Assembly: GCF_900475595.1 (NCBI RefSeq)
Contig: NZ_LS483397.1
Location: 529,001-593,000 of the forward strand
Origin: Streptococcus uberis
GTDB taxonomy: Bacteria; Bacillota; Bacilli; Lactobacillales; Streptococcaceae
Direction: 5' to 3'
Length of the DNA: 64,000 nt
This document shows positions 52,797 through 61,420 of the stretch, in pieces. The position numbers were made by a program, and so were the translations under genes. Numbering within the stretch: position 1 is the first letter of the stretch; each line of letters begins with the position of its first letter. Under the pieces are notes generated by a model that was given only the letters and a program-made list of their open reading frames with translations, made no database searches and was not told where the DNA came from.

Positions 52797-54253
52797 TGGG
52801 ATTATTTGATAAATTATTTGGCAAGAAAACGAAGGAACAGCAGGATGAAAAGGACCAAGTCGAAAATGAACTAGGCGTGGATTCTTCTTTTCCTGAAGAA
52901 AGCCAAGCTGAAGAGCAAAATATTTTTGAAAAGCCAGCAAATAGCCAGCATATTGAAGAAGAGTTGAGCTTAGCTTCCGATCCAGCTTCAATTGAAGAAG
53001 TCATCATTCAACAACAAGAATTAACGCAATCTGAGAATTTGGAAACTGTTATTGAAGGTGATCATCTGGATAATAAAGACATTCAAGGTGAGAATTCAGA
53101 TTTAGAAAGACAGGAACAAGTTTCTGACCATGCTGACCATCAGCTTGACAATTTAGTCGAAAATGCTGAAGAAAATCAGGAGCAAGAGCTTTCTACTGAA
53201 AAGACATATTCAATTGTTGACGAGTATTATCAACGTAAGGCAGCCTTTGAAGAAGGTCTTCAAAATGGAGATTTTGAACCACTAAGTCAAAATGACATCA
53301 CCCCTTCTCCAAAGCCACAGCTTGAAGAAAGTGACCAAGAAAAATACCAACGAAGCTTGAAGAAAACACGGAACGGTTTTGCGGCCAGGTTAAATGCTTT
53401 TTTTGCCAACTTTAGAAGTGTTGATGAGGACTTCTTTGAAGAACTTGAAGAAATGTTAATTCTGTCAGATGTTGGTGTGTCAGTTGCTACCGAATTAACA
53501 GAGGAGCTCCGCCAGGAAGCAAAACTTGAAAATGCTAAGAAACCAGATGATTTGAAACGTGTTATTATCGAGAAACTCGTTGATATTTATGAAAAAGATG
53601 GCACTTTTAATGAGGCTATTAATCTCCAAGAAGGCTTGACAGTCATGCTTTTTGTGGGTGTTAATGGCGTTGGTAAAACAACCTCTATTGGGAAATTAGC
53701 CTATCGCTATAAAGCTGAAGGTAAAAAGGTGATGTTGGTTGCAGCTGATACCTTCCGAGCAGGTGCGGTTGCACAATTGGCAGAATGGGGCCGTCGAGTA
53801 GATGTTCCTGTGGTTATGGGAGCTGAAAAGGCAGACCCTGCTTCTGTTGTCTTTGATGGTGTTGAAAAAGCAGTGGCACAAGGAGTTGATATTCTCTTGA
53901 TTGACACAGCTGGACGCCTACAAAATAAAGAAAATTTGATGGCTGAGCTAGAAAAAATGGGACGTATTATTAAGCGCGTTATTCCAGATGCACCCCATGA
54001 GACTCTTTTAGCCCTAGATGCTTCAACTGGTCAAAATGCCCTAAGTCAAGCGAAAGAGTTTTCTAAAATATTACCATTGACAGGTCTCATTTTGACTAAG
54101 ATTGATGGGACTGCAAAAGGTGGTGTGGTCTTAGCAATACGTCAGGAGTTAGAAATTCCAGTGAAATTTATCGGTTTTGGAGAAAAAATTGATGATATTG
54201 GAGAATTTGATTCAGAAGATTTTATGAAAGGCTTGCTTGCTGATATTATCTAA
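52796..54253 (+). CDS. ftsY: Signal recognition particle receptor FtsY
   Basis: The 485 residues include an N-terminal lipid-binding helix (MGLFDKLFGKK), an acidic Glu/Gln-rich linker to about residue 180, the N domain and the GTPase domain with GVNGVGKTTSIGKLA (G1), DTFRAGAV (G2), DTAGRLQ (G3), TKIDG (G4) and a final GFGEKIDDIGEFD. It docks ribosome-SRP complexes at the membrane. The start overlaps the HAD gene stop by one base. Confidence 0.97.
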   Translation: MGLFDKLFGKKTKEQQDEKDQVENELGVDSSFPEESQAEEQNIFEKPANSQHIEEELSLASDPASIEEVIIQQQELTQSENLETVIEGDHLDNKDIQGENSDLERQEQVSDHADHQLDNLVENAEENQEQELSTEKTYSIVDEYYQRKAAFEEGLQNGDFEPLSQNDITPSPKPQLEESDQEKYQRSLKKTRNGFAARLNAFFANFRSVDEDFFEELEEMLILSDVGVSVATELTEELRQEAKLENAKKPDDLKRVIIEKLVDIYEKDGTFNEAINLQEGLTVMLFVGVNGVGKTTSIGKLAYRYKAEGKKVMLVAADTFRAGAVAQLAEWGRRVDVPVVMGAEKADPASVVFDGVEKAVAQGVDILLIDTAGRLQNKENLMAELEKMGRIIKRVIPDAPHETLLALDASTGQNALSQAKEFSKILPLTGLILTKIDGTAKGGVVLAIRQELEIPVKFIGFGEKIDDIGEFDSEDFMKGLLADII

Positions 54254-54282
54254 GGCTTGAAAAAGAAGAAGGTAACCATTTC

Positions 54283-54780
54283 ATGACATCTCAAAAGATA
54301 GCTATCGAACGCTACAAACAATTAGCACAGCAGAAACAAAAAGAACATCGTCAATTTCTGATGACACTCAAAAAGAAAGCCCCCAAAAATCTAGATAAAG
54401 TGGTACAAGATGTTCATAAGGAAGTCTTTCAAGAAATTGATTGCACGGCATGTGCTAACTGCTGTAAAAGTTTAGGCCCTTTATTTACAGAAGCTGATAT
54501 TGCAAGAATTTCCAAGCATTTTAGAATGTCTTTGTCAGCATTTGAAGAGCTTTATTTAGAAACAGATGAAGATCAGGATAAGGTTTTTAAATCAATGCCC
54601 TGTCCGTTTTTAGGTGACGATAATCTATGTAGTATTTACGATGTTAGGCCAAAGGCCTGTCGTGAATTTCCCCATACAGATCGTAAAAAAATCTATCAAA
54701 TCAATCACCTAACCCTGAAAAATACCTTGATATGTCCAGCGGCTTATCTATTTGTTGAAAAGTTAAAGGATAGAATCTAA
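54283..54780 (+). CDS. YkgJ-family cysteine cluster protein
   Basis: The 165-residue protein has CTACANCCKS and later MPCPFL, DNLCSIYDVRPKACREFP: eight cysteines in a zinc- or iron-binding cluster typical of the YkgJ/YcgN family. The role is unknown. ATG at 54283 has AAGAAGG upstream. It is 29 bases after ftsY and probably ends the operon, as a strong two-way terminator follows. Confidence 0.88.
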   Translation: MTSQKIAIERYKQLAQQKQKEHRQFLMTLKKKAPKNLDKVVQDVHKEVFQEIDCTACANCCKSLGPLFTEADIARISKHFRMSLSAFEELYLETDEDQDKVFKSMPCPFLGDDNLCSIYDVRPKACREFPHTDRKKIYQINHLTLKNTLICPAAYLFVEKLKDRI

Positions 54781-54820
54781 AAGAAATCTCGGCAGAACTT
54801 TCCTGCCGAGATTTCTTTTA
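54779..54820. terminator. Bidirectional terminator
   Basis: A 17-base stem AAAAGAAATCTCGGCAG with CTGCCGAGATTTCTTTT, seven-base loop, between convergent genes. Confidence 0.92.
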
Positions 54821-55762
54821 AATACGATTATAATACATTTGAACCAATTCTAAAAAGTCAGAAATGGAATACGTTGTCCCAAAAAAACGGTATGCAGATT
54901 GTGACCAATAATCCGTTGGATCAATATGATCTGTACCTCCTAAATAAAGGGAAATCATTTCATGTGTCCATAAAGTACCCTCTCCATTTTCTTGACCAAG
55001 GGTTAAGGGAAGGTTATTTTCTTTTAAAGTTTTCGCTGTATAATAGGCTGCGTTTGCTAGCTGCTTAGCAAATGCTTCTTGACTATAGACATGTGGCATT
55101 TCAAATTGAACAAAGTAGGGATTGGCTTTTGGTCCAGCACCTTGAGCCATAAAATGATTATCTGCAATGTTTAGGATTTCTTGGTCATCAATGAAGGTAT
55201 GAACAAAGATACCTTCTTTTTTGTAGTTTTTGACCATATAGTAGATTTCATCGGCAATACTTGACTGTTCAGTTCCTGTGTCATGGATAATAATTCCTTT
55301 TGGCTTTGCTTGACTTCCAAAGTATGGCCTTTTAGGGAATGTTTTTATTAACTTGTTTTTGATTTGAACTTTTGGGAAGTCAAGGGATTGAAGATAGGCA
55401 TTGACAGGGTTGGTTAGTTCAATATCAAGACTCTTACTTTCTACAAGGTATGAATTACCCTGATAGGTGACTTCTGCAAAAAGGATTTTTTGTCCTCTAA
55501 CACGTCCTAACTCGTATCCAGTCACAGTTACTTTTGTTTTTTCGGGAATTTCTTTCAGGCTAAACAAGCAATGAGAAGGATAGAGCTTGGTTTCTTTAGT
55601 GACAATTTCAGCTGCCTGAGTGTACTTATATTTTGTCAAAGGTGTTAGATTAAAGGTATAATGAAAGAGAAGTGCTAAAGCTAATGCTATAAGAAGGATG
55701 GTAAGATTTTTTTGGTTAAGGTGTTTTTTGTAGTGCTTCATTGTTAATTGACTTAGAGACAT
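54818..55762 (-). CDS. Membrane-anchored N-acetylmuramoyl-L-alanine amidase (Amidase_2 type)
   Basis: The protein has one N-terminal helix (NLTILLIALALALLFHYTF), an SH3-like middle (about 60-130) and a C-terminal amidase-2 fold with GIIIHDTGTEQSS, FMAQGAGPKANPYFVQFEMPH and LWTHEMISLYLGG, giving the His/His/Asp-type zinc site seen in such enzymes. It should cut the bond between MurNAc and the stem peptide outside the cell. Starts are unsure: ATG 55762 (used here) lies seven bases after a TAAAAT box, 55741 is another option, and the longest frame begins at 55831. None has a clear ribosome site. Confidence 0.78.
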   Translation of the reverse strand: MSLSQLTMKHYKKHLNQKNLTILLIALALALLFHYTFNLTPLTKYKYTQAAEIVTKETKLYPSHCLFSLKEIPEKTKVTVTGYELGRVRGQKILFAEVTYQGNSYLVESKSLDIELTNPVNAYLQSLDFPKVQIKNKLIKTFPKRPYFGSQAKPKGIIIHDTGTEQSSIADEIYYMVKNYKKEGIFVHTFIDDQEILNIADNHFMAQGAGPKANPYFVQFEMPHVYSQEAFAKQLANAAYYTAKTLKENNLPLTLGQENGEGTLWTHEMISLYLGGTDHIDPTDYWSQSAYRFFGTTYSISDFLELVQMYYNRI

Positions 55763-55854
55763 GTTTTCTATTTTAACAGAAAAAGGGCTAGAATGGCTAA
55801 AATAAGAAGTGAAAATATTATTTTTTAACATTTCTAATGCTATTAAGGAGAAGG

Positions 55855-56514
55855 ATGAAACTATTAATATTAGGTGGAAATGGCTTTTTAGGCCAAGAGT
55901 TGATTCATTCTGCTATAAAAAAAGATTACGATGTCACTTATTTATCAAGACATTCTGGAAATGGCGCTATTTTTTCACATCCAAAAGTGACTTATCTTAA
56001 AGGGGACATTTTTCATGCTCTTTCATGTGATAAAGAGCAGACTTACGATTGTGTGATAGACTGCGTCGGAACGATTCATCCAAAATACTTACAAAGCCTA
56101 AATGTGGATGCTACTAAAGAAGCTATCATTTTAAGTCAAAAGCTATCTATAAAGCATTTTGTCTATATTTCTGCAAATAGCGGTTTTTCTTCTTACCTAA
56201 GAAGTAAAGAAAAGGCGGAAAGAATGGTTAAAGAAAAGGCGGAAAGAATGGTTAAAGAAAAGGCAAGTAGTTATTTGATTGTTAAGCCGGGTTTGCTTTT
56301 TGGTCCTAAACGCCCATTGTCATTACTTTTAATGGTTTTTTTCAAAATGATCCTACTATTACCTATTTATCCATCAGTCATTGATGAAATTTATCCTTTA
56401 GATGTCCGAAAAGTCGCTGAAGTGATTATTGCTCATCTTGAAAAGAGTTACGGTGAGAAAACTATCTTATCTCTAAATGACTTAAAAGGGACTATTTTAG
56501 CTATTCAGAAGTAA
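55855..56514 (+). CDS. NAD-dependent epimerase/NmrA-like oxidoreductase with an internal tandem repeat
   Basis: I start at ATG 55855 after AAGGAGAAGG (the ATG at 55837 lies before the ribosome site). The 219-residue Rossmann protein begins KLLILGGNGFLGQEL with the GxxGxxG dinucleotide site, then LKGDIF and CVGTIHP, as in atypical short-chain dehydrogenases of the complex I NDUFA9/YfcH-like kind. In place of YxxxK it has SYLRSKEKAERM, and an eight-residue unit KEKAERMV is repeated in tandem. Function unknown. Confidence 0.82.
   Translation: MKLLILGGNGFLGQELIHSAIKKDYDVTYLSRHSGNGAIFSHPKVTYLKGDIFHALSCDKEQTYDCVIDCVGTIHPKYLQSLNVDATKEAIILSQKLSIKHFVYISANSGFSSYLRSKEKAERMVKEKAERMVKEKASSYLIVKPGLLFGPKRPLSLLLMVFFKMILLLPIYPSVIDEIYPLDVRKVAEVIIAHLEKSYGEKTILSLNDLKGTILAIQK
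56206..56264 (+). repeat. Tandem 24-bp repeat in the epimerase gene
   Basis: Two perfect 24-base units (56206-56229 and 56230-56253) and an 11-base partial third. The unit is in frame, adding eight residues per copy. Confidence 0.95.
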
Positions 56515-56530
56515 CTTTAAAATTCAACAT

Positions 56531-56570
56531 AAAAAAGTCTTTTCCAGAAATTTTTGGAAAAGACTTTTTC
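56531..56570. terminator. Bidirectional terminator
   Basis: AAAAAGTCTTTTCCA and TGGAAAAGACTTTTT form a 15-base stem between convergent genes. Confidence 0.9.
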
Positions 56571-56572
56571 AT

Positions 56573-57388
56573 TTAAAAAATGCGGTAAACATATGGATTA
56601 CTAGGTTGTTTGCTTTCTTTAACTTCCTGAATATGAAGGACAGGTAGGGTTTGTCTTAAATTTTTATCATATTCTGTCTGCAAACGCCCCTTTACCGTCA
56701 ACCAGGTATTATCACTATATGTTGAAGCAGTTCCAGTAGTTAGCAAGCCATAGACACCGGAGTCTGCAATACAATGAATGATACCAAAACGGAAAAGAAA
56801 TTGATAGTTATCATGACCTGGTTCATTATAAACAAAACCGGTATACTGAATGTCTCGTTGACTAAATTCTTCAGGGAAAAGATAAATCAATTCCATAACT
56901 TCCATATAGTTTTCGGTTGTAATCGTTAAGGGCTTATCTCCTTTAAATTTTTGGAGCTCTTTCTTCATCTCTCTTTGATAGGCAGATTTTGTAAAATAAA
57001 GACTCGTATCAGGCTTTAAATATTGAACAGCTGTACCATCGTCACTGATGCCGGACTTGCTTGAGCCTGCAGCAAGGGGAAAGTGATAACCTTTTGCAGA
57101 CACAGTGGTAGAATCTAAACTGACTGTAGGTACTAAAAGGCCAACTAGGACAGGAAAAACAAGGATAAAGGGACTAGACATCTTTGCAAGCTTACCAGTC
57201 AAGTGACTGTGAACCTTGATGTTTTTCATCCAAGTATAGAGTTGAACAAGAGCTAGTAAGAAGGTTAGAACCATTGAAATATAGGCAAGATAAGCGTATT
57301 TGGTATTGATGTATTGATCTAACTTACCTGATAATTGAAGGTACATGGTTAATTCAAAATAAGCTGCTAAAACAAGAAAACGTATCAT
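56573..57388 (-). CDS. TIGR03943/YcgQ-like membrane protein, permease partner
   Basis: I start at ATG 57388 (MIRFLVLAAYFEL), which overlaps the stop of the permease gene as ATGA; the frame continues upstream inside that gene. The 271-residue protein has three or four N-terminal helices and a C-terminal extracellular domain with TGFVYNEPGHDNYQFLFRFGIIHCIAD. It is always found with a DUF318 permease. Function is not established; it may help move a metal or other ion. Confidence 0.88.
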   Translation of the reverse strand: MIRFLVLAAYFELTMYLQLSGKLDQYINTKYAYLAYISMVLTFLLALVQLYTWMKNIKVHSHLTGKLAKMSSPFILVFPVLVGLLVPTVSLDSTTVSAKGYHFPLAAGSSKSGISDDGTAVQYLKPDTSLYFTKSAYQREMKKELQKFKGDKPLTITTENYMEVMELIYLFPEEFSQRDIQYTGFVYNEPGHDNYQFLFRFGIIHCIADSGVYGLLTTGTASTYSDNTWLTVKGRLQTEYDKNLRQTLPVLHIQEVKESKQPSNPYVYRIF

Positions 57389-58293
57389 ACAAGAACCCCC
57401 ACTAGCAAGCAATAAATCATTATCATGAAACAGGAGAGGCTAATAAATTGAACAATAAATTTCCCTTTGAAAGCCTTAATCATCATCATTAGATTTTTGA
57501 TATCAACCATTGGACCAATCAAGAGAAAGGCTAAGACAGGCGCCATTCCAAAAGTAGAGAGTAAGGAAGCACCAATAAAAGCGTCAGCTTCACTACATAA
57601 GGAAAGAATAAATGCTAGAAGCATCATCACTAGGATTGCTGTCAAGGGATTGTGACCAATGCTTGTTAAGATTTTTGTTGGGACATAGATTTGCATGGCT
57701 GAAGCAATAAGCGTTCCAAAAACAAGGTAACGGCCAGTATCGAAGAATTCATCAATAGCATGAACTAAGGCCAAATAGATTCTTTTGAGGAGGTTTTCGT
57801 GACGGTAGTCATGAAAATGACTGGGTTCAGCACTCTCTTTTAAGATATCGTCATCAACAAAGAAGGCTAACATAACCCCTAAGGCTAAAGCAACTAAAAT
57901 AGCCCCAAGCAATCTAAGAATCAAAAAACGTAAGGAATTTCCAAAGGCAGAATAAGTTGCAAATAGAACAATTGGGTTAATAATGGGTGCAGTTGCTAAA
58001 AATGGCACTGCGGTATAGCTTGGAACTTTCTTTTCTAAAAAGCGATTAATAATTGGAATAATACCACATTCACAGGAAGGAAAAACAAAGCCAATTAAGG
58101 TTCCAAAAAGAATTCTTGGAAATTTAGCTTTTGGTAGGTATTTTTGAACTAAATCAGGTGTCACAAAAACTTCAATACATCCAGATAAAATAGTTCCAAG
58201 CAAGACAAAAGGGAGAGCCTCAATGATGATGGAAAGAAAAATAGCAAACCACTGAAGCATACTATCAGGTAATTGAGAAAAAAGATCTAACAT
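57385..58293 (-). CDS. DUF318/YcgR-like permease
   Basis: The 302-residue membrane protein has eight or so helices and the conserved motif FPSCECGIIPIINRFLEKKVPSYTAVPFLATAPIINPI (named by its key residues Cys-Glu-Cys-Gly and the PxxNP pair). A second segment LCSEADAFIGASLL is also conserved. This family is a putative permease with unknown substrate. It is translationally coupled to the 56573 gene. Confidence 0.88.
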   Translation of the reverse strand: MLDLFSQLPDSMLQWFAIFLSIIIEALPFVLLGTILSGCIEVFVTPDLVQKYLPKAKFPRILFGTLIGFVFPSCECGIIPIINRFLEKKVPSYTAVPFLATAPIINPIVLFATYSAFGNSLRFLILRLLGAILVALALGVMLAFFVDDDILKESAEPSHFHDYRHENLLKRIYLALVHAIDEFFDTGRYLVFGTLIASAMQIYVPTKILTSIGHNPLTAILVMMLLAFILSLCSEADAFIGASLLSTFGMAPVLAFLLIGPMVDIKNLMMMIKAFKGKFIVQFISLSCFMIMIYCLLVGVLV

Positions 58294-58344
58294 AAAATTT
58301 CTCCCGGATGTGCACTACAATTGTCAATACAAATAAAGGCCCCC

Positions 58345-58491
58345 TTAATCATTTTTAGCATCCTTTTTATCAGCCTCTTTGCTAATTGTTTCTTCGGCAT
58401 CTGTATTGAGAGGTTTGTCGAAATTTGGAATATTGGCAAAGCCAGACATTAATTTTTCTAACTCGTCGTTTCGTTTATGTGTAATTGCCAT
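58345..58491 (-). CDS. Conserved 48-residue charged protein
   Basis: ATG at 58491 to TAA at 58345 encodes MAITHKRNDELEKLMSGFAN, then a polar acidic and lysine-rich tail ending KKDAKND. GTAGG lies eight bases before the ATG and two -10-like boxes (TATAAT-type, 58505-58530 region) precede it. It lies upstream of the permease pair on the same strand and may lead that operon. I recall similar small streptococcal proteins but no function. Confidence 0.7.
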   Translation of the reverse strand: MAITHKRNDELEKLMSGFANIPNFDKPLNTDAEETISKEADKKDAKND

Positions 58492-58525
58492 ATCAAGACC
58501 TACTTTCTATATTATAAGCTCTATT

Positions 58526-58602
58526 ATACTATCATTCGTCTATAAATGAAAAGAGAAACCAAAAAGTAAGCAATAAGTGGAAATACATTCGAATGATAGT
58601 AT
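58526..58602. repeat. 13-bp inverted repeat pair, possible operator
   Basis: ATACTATCATTCG (58526-58538) and its exact complement CGAATGATAGTAT (58590-58602) are separated by 51 bases. The first arm overlaps the likely promoter of the 48-residue gene and the second lies before the VOC gene. The second arm also contains the palindrome CATTCGAATG. Confidence 0.6.
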
Positions 58603-58682
58603 GGTAATGCCCTTTTTTTGTACAAGATTTTTGAATCAAAAAGGACTATACTGATAGGGAAAAAATAAAGTGAGGTAAAACG

Positions 58683-59066
58683 ATGAAAGTAAAAGTGGAT
58701 CATATTGGATTATGGGCTAAAGATATTGAAGCAATGAAAGCATTTTATTGTAACTATTTTGATGCGACTTCTACCAGTTTGTACCATAACCCCAAAACAG
58801 GATTTTATTCGTATTTTTTAACATTTGAATCAGGTGCTCGTTTGGAAATCATGCATAAAGAAACGATAAATGAAGCTGAAGGAGAACATTTCGGCTTTGC
58901 CCACCTAGCCTTTGCTTTAGGATCAAAAGAAGCTGTTGATGAATTTGCTTACTATATGGATAGTCAAGGATTTCCAATTCAAAATGGACCTAGAACAACA
59001 GGAGATGGGTACTATGAAGCAGTCATACATGATATTGAAGGCAATATCATTGAATTAACCATATAA
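58683..59066 (+). CDS. VOC family protein (glyoxalase/dioxygenase fold)
   Basis: The 127-residue protein starts MKVKVDHIGLWAKDIEAMKAFY and contains RLEIMH, FGFAHLAF and GNIIELTI, keeping a His, His and Glu set as potential metal ligands. It is one of the many VOC proteins whose substrate cannot be told. AGTGAGG precedes the ATG. It is a single-gene unit with a terminator after it. Confidence 0.87.
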   Translation: MKVKVDHIGLWAKDIEAMKAFYCNYFDATSTSLYHNPKTGFYSYFLTFESGARLEIMHKETINEAEGEHFGFAHLAFALGSKEAVDEFAYYMDSQGFPIQNGPRTTGDGYYEAVIHDIEGNIIELTI

Positions 59067-59073
59067 AAGAATT

Positions 59074-59098
59074 GCAAGACTTTTAGTCTTGCTTTTTT
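59074..59098 (+). terminator. Terminator after the VOC gene
   Basis: GCAAGACT and AGTCTTGC form a stem with a three-base loop (59074-59092), followed by six T. Confidence 0.9.
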
Positions 59099-59216
59099 AC
59101 GTTCAACTCCTCCTTCTTCTAAAATAAATGTCAAAAAAGAGTTACAAAATAACAGAAAGAAAATAAAATTAGAAAACTTAATCAGTATGATATAATGGAA
59201 CTGATAGGAGCGAAAA

Positions 59217-59939
59217 ATGAAAAAACATATTTTATTAGTCGATGATGAAGAACATATCTTACGTCTATTAGATTATCATTTGAAAAAAGAAGGTTATGAG
59301 ACAGATCTTGCTGAGGATGGTAGGACAGCGCTAAAACTAGCAGAATCTGAACATTATGATTTTATTTTATTAGACATTATGTTGCCACAATTAGATGGTA
59401 TTGAAGTCTGTAAAAGAATCCGTTCCAAGGGAAACAAGACTCCAATTATGATGGTATCTGCTAAAGGGGAGGAGTTTGATAAAGTACTAGCACTTGAACT
59501 TGGTGCTGATGATTATATGACAAAACCTTTTAGTCCTAGAGAGTTAATTGCCAGATTAAAGGCTATTTTAAGACGAACTGAAAAAACTGAAGAAGAGGAT
59601 ACTACAGGTTTACCAGAAGAATATTGGACTATTAATCACTTGGTTATTTATCCTGAAAGGCATGAAGTTTATAAAAATCAAAAGTTACTAAATCTAACAC
59701 CGAAAGAATTTGAACTCTTACTTTATCTAGTCAAACATCCTAATATGACTCTAACAAGAGAACGACTCTTAGAACGGATATGGGGTTATGATTTTGGACA
59801 AGAAACCCGTTTGGTAGATGTCCATATTGGTAAGTTGAGAGAAAAAATTGAGGATGATCCTAAAAAACCAGTGTTTATCAAAACGATTCGTGGATATGGT
59901 TATAAATTTAAGGAGCTAAAGGATGAAACAAAATCTTAG
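59217..59939 (+). CDS. pnpR: Phosphate-responsive response regulator (PnpR/PhoB-like)
   Basis: The 240-residue OmpR-type regulator has the phospho-acceptor Asp53 (FILLDIMLPQLDG), Lys in TKPFSPRE and a winged helix with RLLERIWGYDFGQETRLVDVHIGKLREKIE. The kinase follows with a 17-base overlap and the pst genes come next, which identifies it as the phosphate regulator called PnpR in pneumococcus. TATAAT (59191-59196) lies upstream. Confidence 0.9.
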   Translation: MKKHILLVDDEEHILRLLDYHLKKEGYETDLAEDGRTALKLAESEHYDFILLDIMLPQLDGIEVCKRIRSKGNKTPIMMVSAKGEEFDKVLALELGADDYMTKPFSPRELIARLKAILRRTEKTEEEDTTGLPEEYWTINHLVIYPERHEVYKNQKLLNLTPKEFELLLYLVKHPNMTLTRERLLERIWGYDFGQETRLVDVHIGKLREKIEDDPKKPVFIKTIRGYGYKFKELKDETKS

Positions 59940-61248
59940 AAAAATCGAGATCTTGCTTTTTTTATCCTTGTTGAGTTTTGTGTTGGCTATTTTAGAAACC
60001 AAATGGGAACTTTTTTTTCATCTGATAAGTGCTCTATTATTAGCTTCAACCTTGTTTCCTTTACGACAATTAATGCTTTGGGAAAAGCAATTTCAACTTT
60101 TGGAAAAAGAGGAATATGCTAGTCCGGAAACCTTTATGCCTGATAGTCAGAAAGACTTAAGACAGATTTTTTCAAAACATGGTGCTTTAAAAAAAGAATT
60201 AGCAAAGCGAAAAGAAGAGAGTCAAAAGTTATCTAGTAATCTAGAAGCCTTAACTTCTCATTTAACCATGGGCATGTTCTTAGTTTCCGAAACAAAAGAC
60301 ATTCAGTTATATAGCAAATCATTACCCCATTATTTCCCAGATGCTGATAAACCTTTTCAAAAAATTGAAGATATTGGACGAACAGATGTCAAGGCTGTTG
60401 TTGCGCAAGCTTTTATTACAAAAAAAACCATCAAAAAAGAGCTTAAGGGCTATCATGATGGTGATTTGATTTTAGAGGTGACAGCAGTACCCATCTTTAA
60501 CCAATATGGGACCGTTTTTCAAGTTCTTGTCTTACTCTATGATTTAACCACGATTAGAGATTATGAGAAACTCAATATGGATTTCATTTCCAATGCCTCT
60601 CATGAATTAAGAACCCCGGTAACTTCAATTAAGGGATTTGCTGAAACGATAAAGAATATGCCAGAAGAAGAGCAAACCTTAAAAGACGAGTTTTTAGATA
60701 TCATTTACAATGAAAGTTTGCGTTTAGAGCATATTGTTGAACATATGTTGACACTTTCCAAAGTTAATAAAACCCAGCTTCAAAAAACGGAAATAGCTTT
60801 AAATGATTTTCTCTATTATATTGGTAATAGTATGAAACATCAATTGCATGAGAAACATTTACAGTTAAGCTTTGACTTAGCAGAAGATGTCACCATCAAA
60901 TCTGATAAATATTTACTTTCGCAAATTTTACTTAATCTTATGTCCAATGCCATTCGCTACACAGATGAAGGTGGTAAGATTACCATTTCAACGGCATTTA
61001 AAGAGGGAAAAATCCAAATTACGGTGTCTGACACTGGGATAGGGATTAGTAAGTTAGAACAAGATCGTATATTTGAGCGCTTTTACCGTGTTAACAAAGG
61101 ACGTAGCCGCCAAAGTGGTGGAACAGGATTAGGTTTATCGATTGTTAAAGAACTCAGTCAGGTTTTAGGAGGCCAGGTTTTCGTAAAAAGTCAGATTGGA
61201 AAAGGTAGTCATTTTACCTTAGAATTTCCTAAGTCCATAACGTCATAA
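59923..61248 (+). CDS. pnpS: Phosphate sensor histidine kinase (PnpS/PhoR-like)
   Basis: The 441-residue kinase has two adjacent N-terminal helices (about 7-24 and 28-50) with hardly any extracellular loop, a PAS-like region (about 105-210), His227 in NASHELRTPVTSI and an ATPase with NAIRYTDEGG and GGTGLGLSIVKEL. It probably senses phosphate through the Pst transporter rather than directly. The start overlaps pnpR. Confidence 0.9.
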   Translation: MKQNLRKIEILLFLSLLSFVLAILETKWELFFHLISALLLASTLFPLRQLMLWEKQFQLLEKEEYASPETFMPDSQKDLRQIFSKHGALKKELAKRKEESQKLSSNLEALTSHLTMGMFLVSETKDIQLYSKSLPHYFPDADKPFQKIEDIGRTDVKAVVAQAFITKKTIKKELKGYHDGDLILEVTAVPIFNQYGTVFQVLVLLYDLTTIRDYEKLNMDFISNASHELRTPVTSIKGFAETIKNMPEEEQTLKDEFLDIIYNESLRLEHIVEHMLTLSKVNKTQLQKTEIALNDFLYYIGNSMKHQLHEKHLQLSFDLAEDVTIKSDKYLLSQILLNLMSNAIRYTDEGGKITISTAFKEGKIQITVSDTGIGISKLEQDRIFERFYRVNKGRSRQSGGTGLGLSIVKELSQVLGGQVFVKSQIGKGSHFTLEFPKSITS

Positions 61249-61261
61249 ATGTTAATATTTT

Positions 61262-61296
61262 AGTACCATTTAGATTTTAAAATGGTACTTTTTTTA
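61262..61296 (+). terminator. Terminator after pnpS
   Basis: AGTACCATTT and AAATGGTACT form a stem (61262-61289), followed by seven T. It separates the two-component genes from pstS. Confidence 0.88.
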
Positions 61297-61310
61297 TACA
61301 AATATAAATC

Positions 61311-61370
61311 TTTACAAAAACTTTACAATAATCACTTATAAATCTTTACAAAGACTTGATAGACTATAAC
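61311..61370 (+). promoter_or_regulatory. Pho-box-like repeats and pstS promoter
   Basis: TTTACA occurs at 61311-61316, 61322-61327 (11-base period) and 61345-61350, like the TT(A/T)ACA repeats of Bacillus PhoP boxes. A -10-like TATAAC lies at 61365-61370. The regulator encoded just upstream is the likely activator. Confidence 0.75.
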
Positions 61371-61420
61371 TGTAGCAAACCTACACAAGAAATTTATCAA
61401 ATCAAAAAAAGGTGAAAATT

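Noticed and set aside
52702..53007. 101-codon minus-strand frame over the ftsY start
   Set aside because: Shadow of the acidic Glu-rich linker, which gives Ser/Leu-rich antisense frames.
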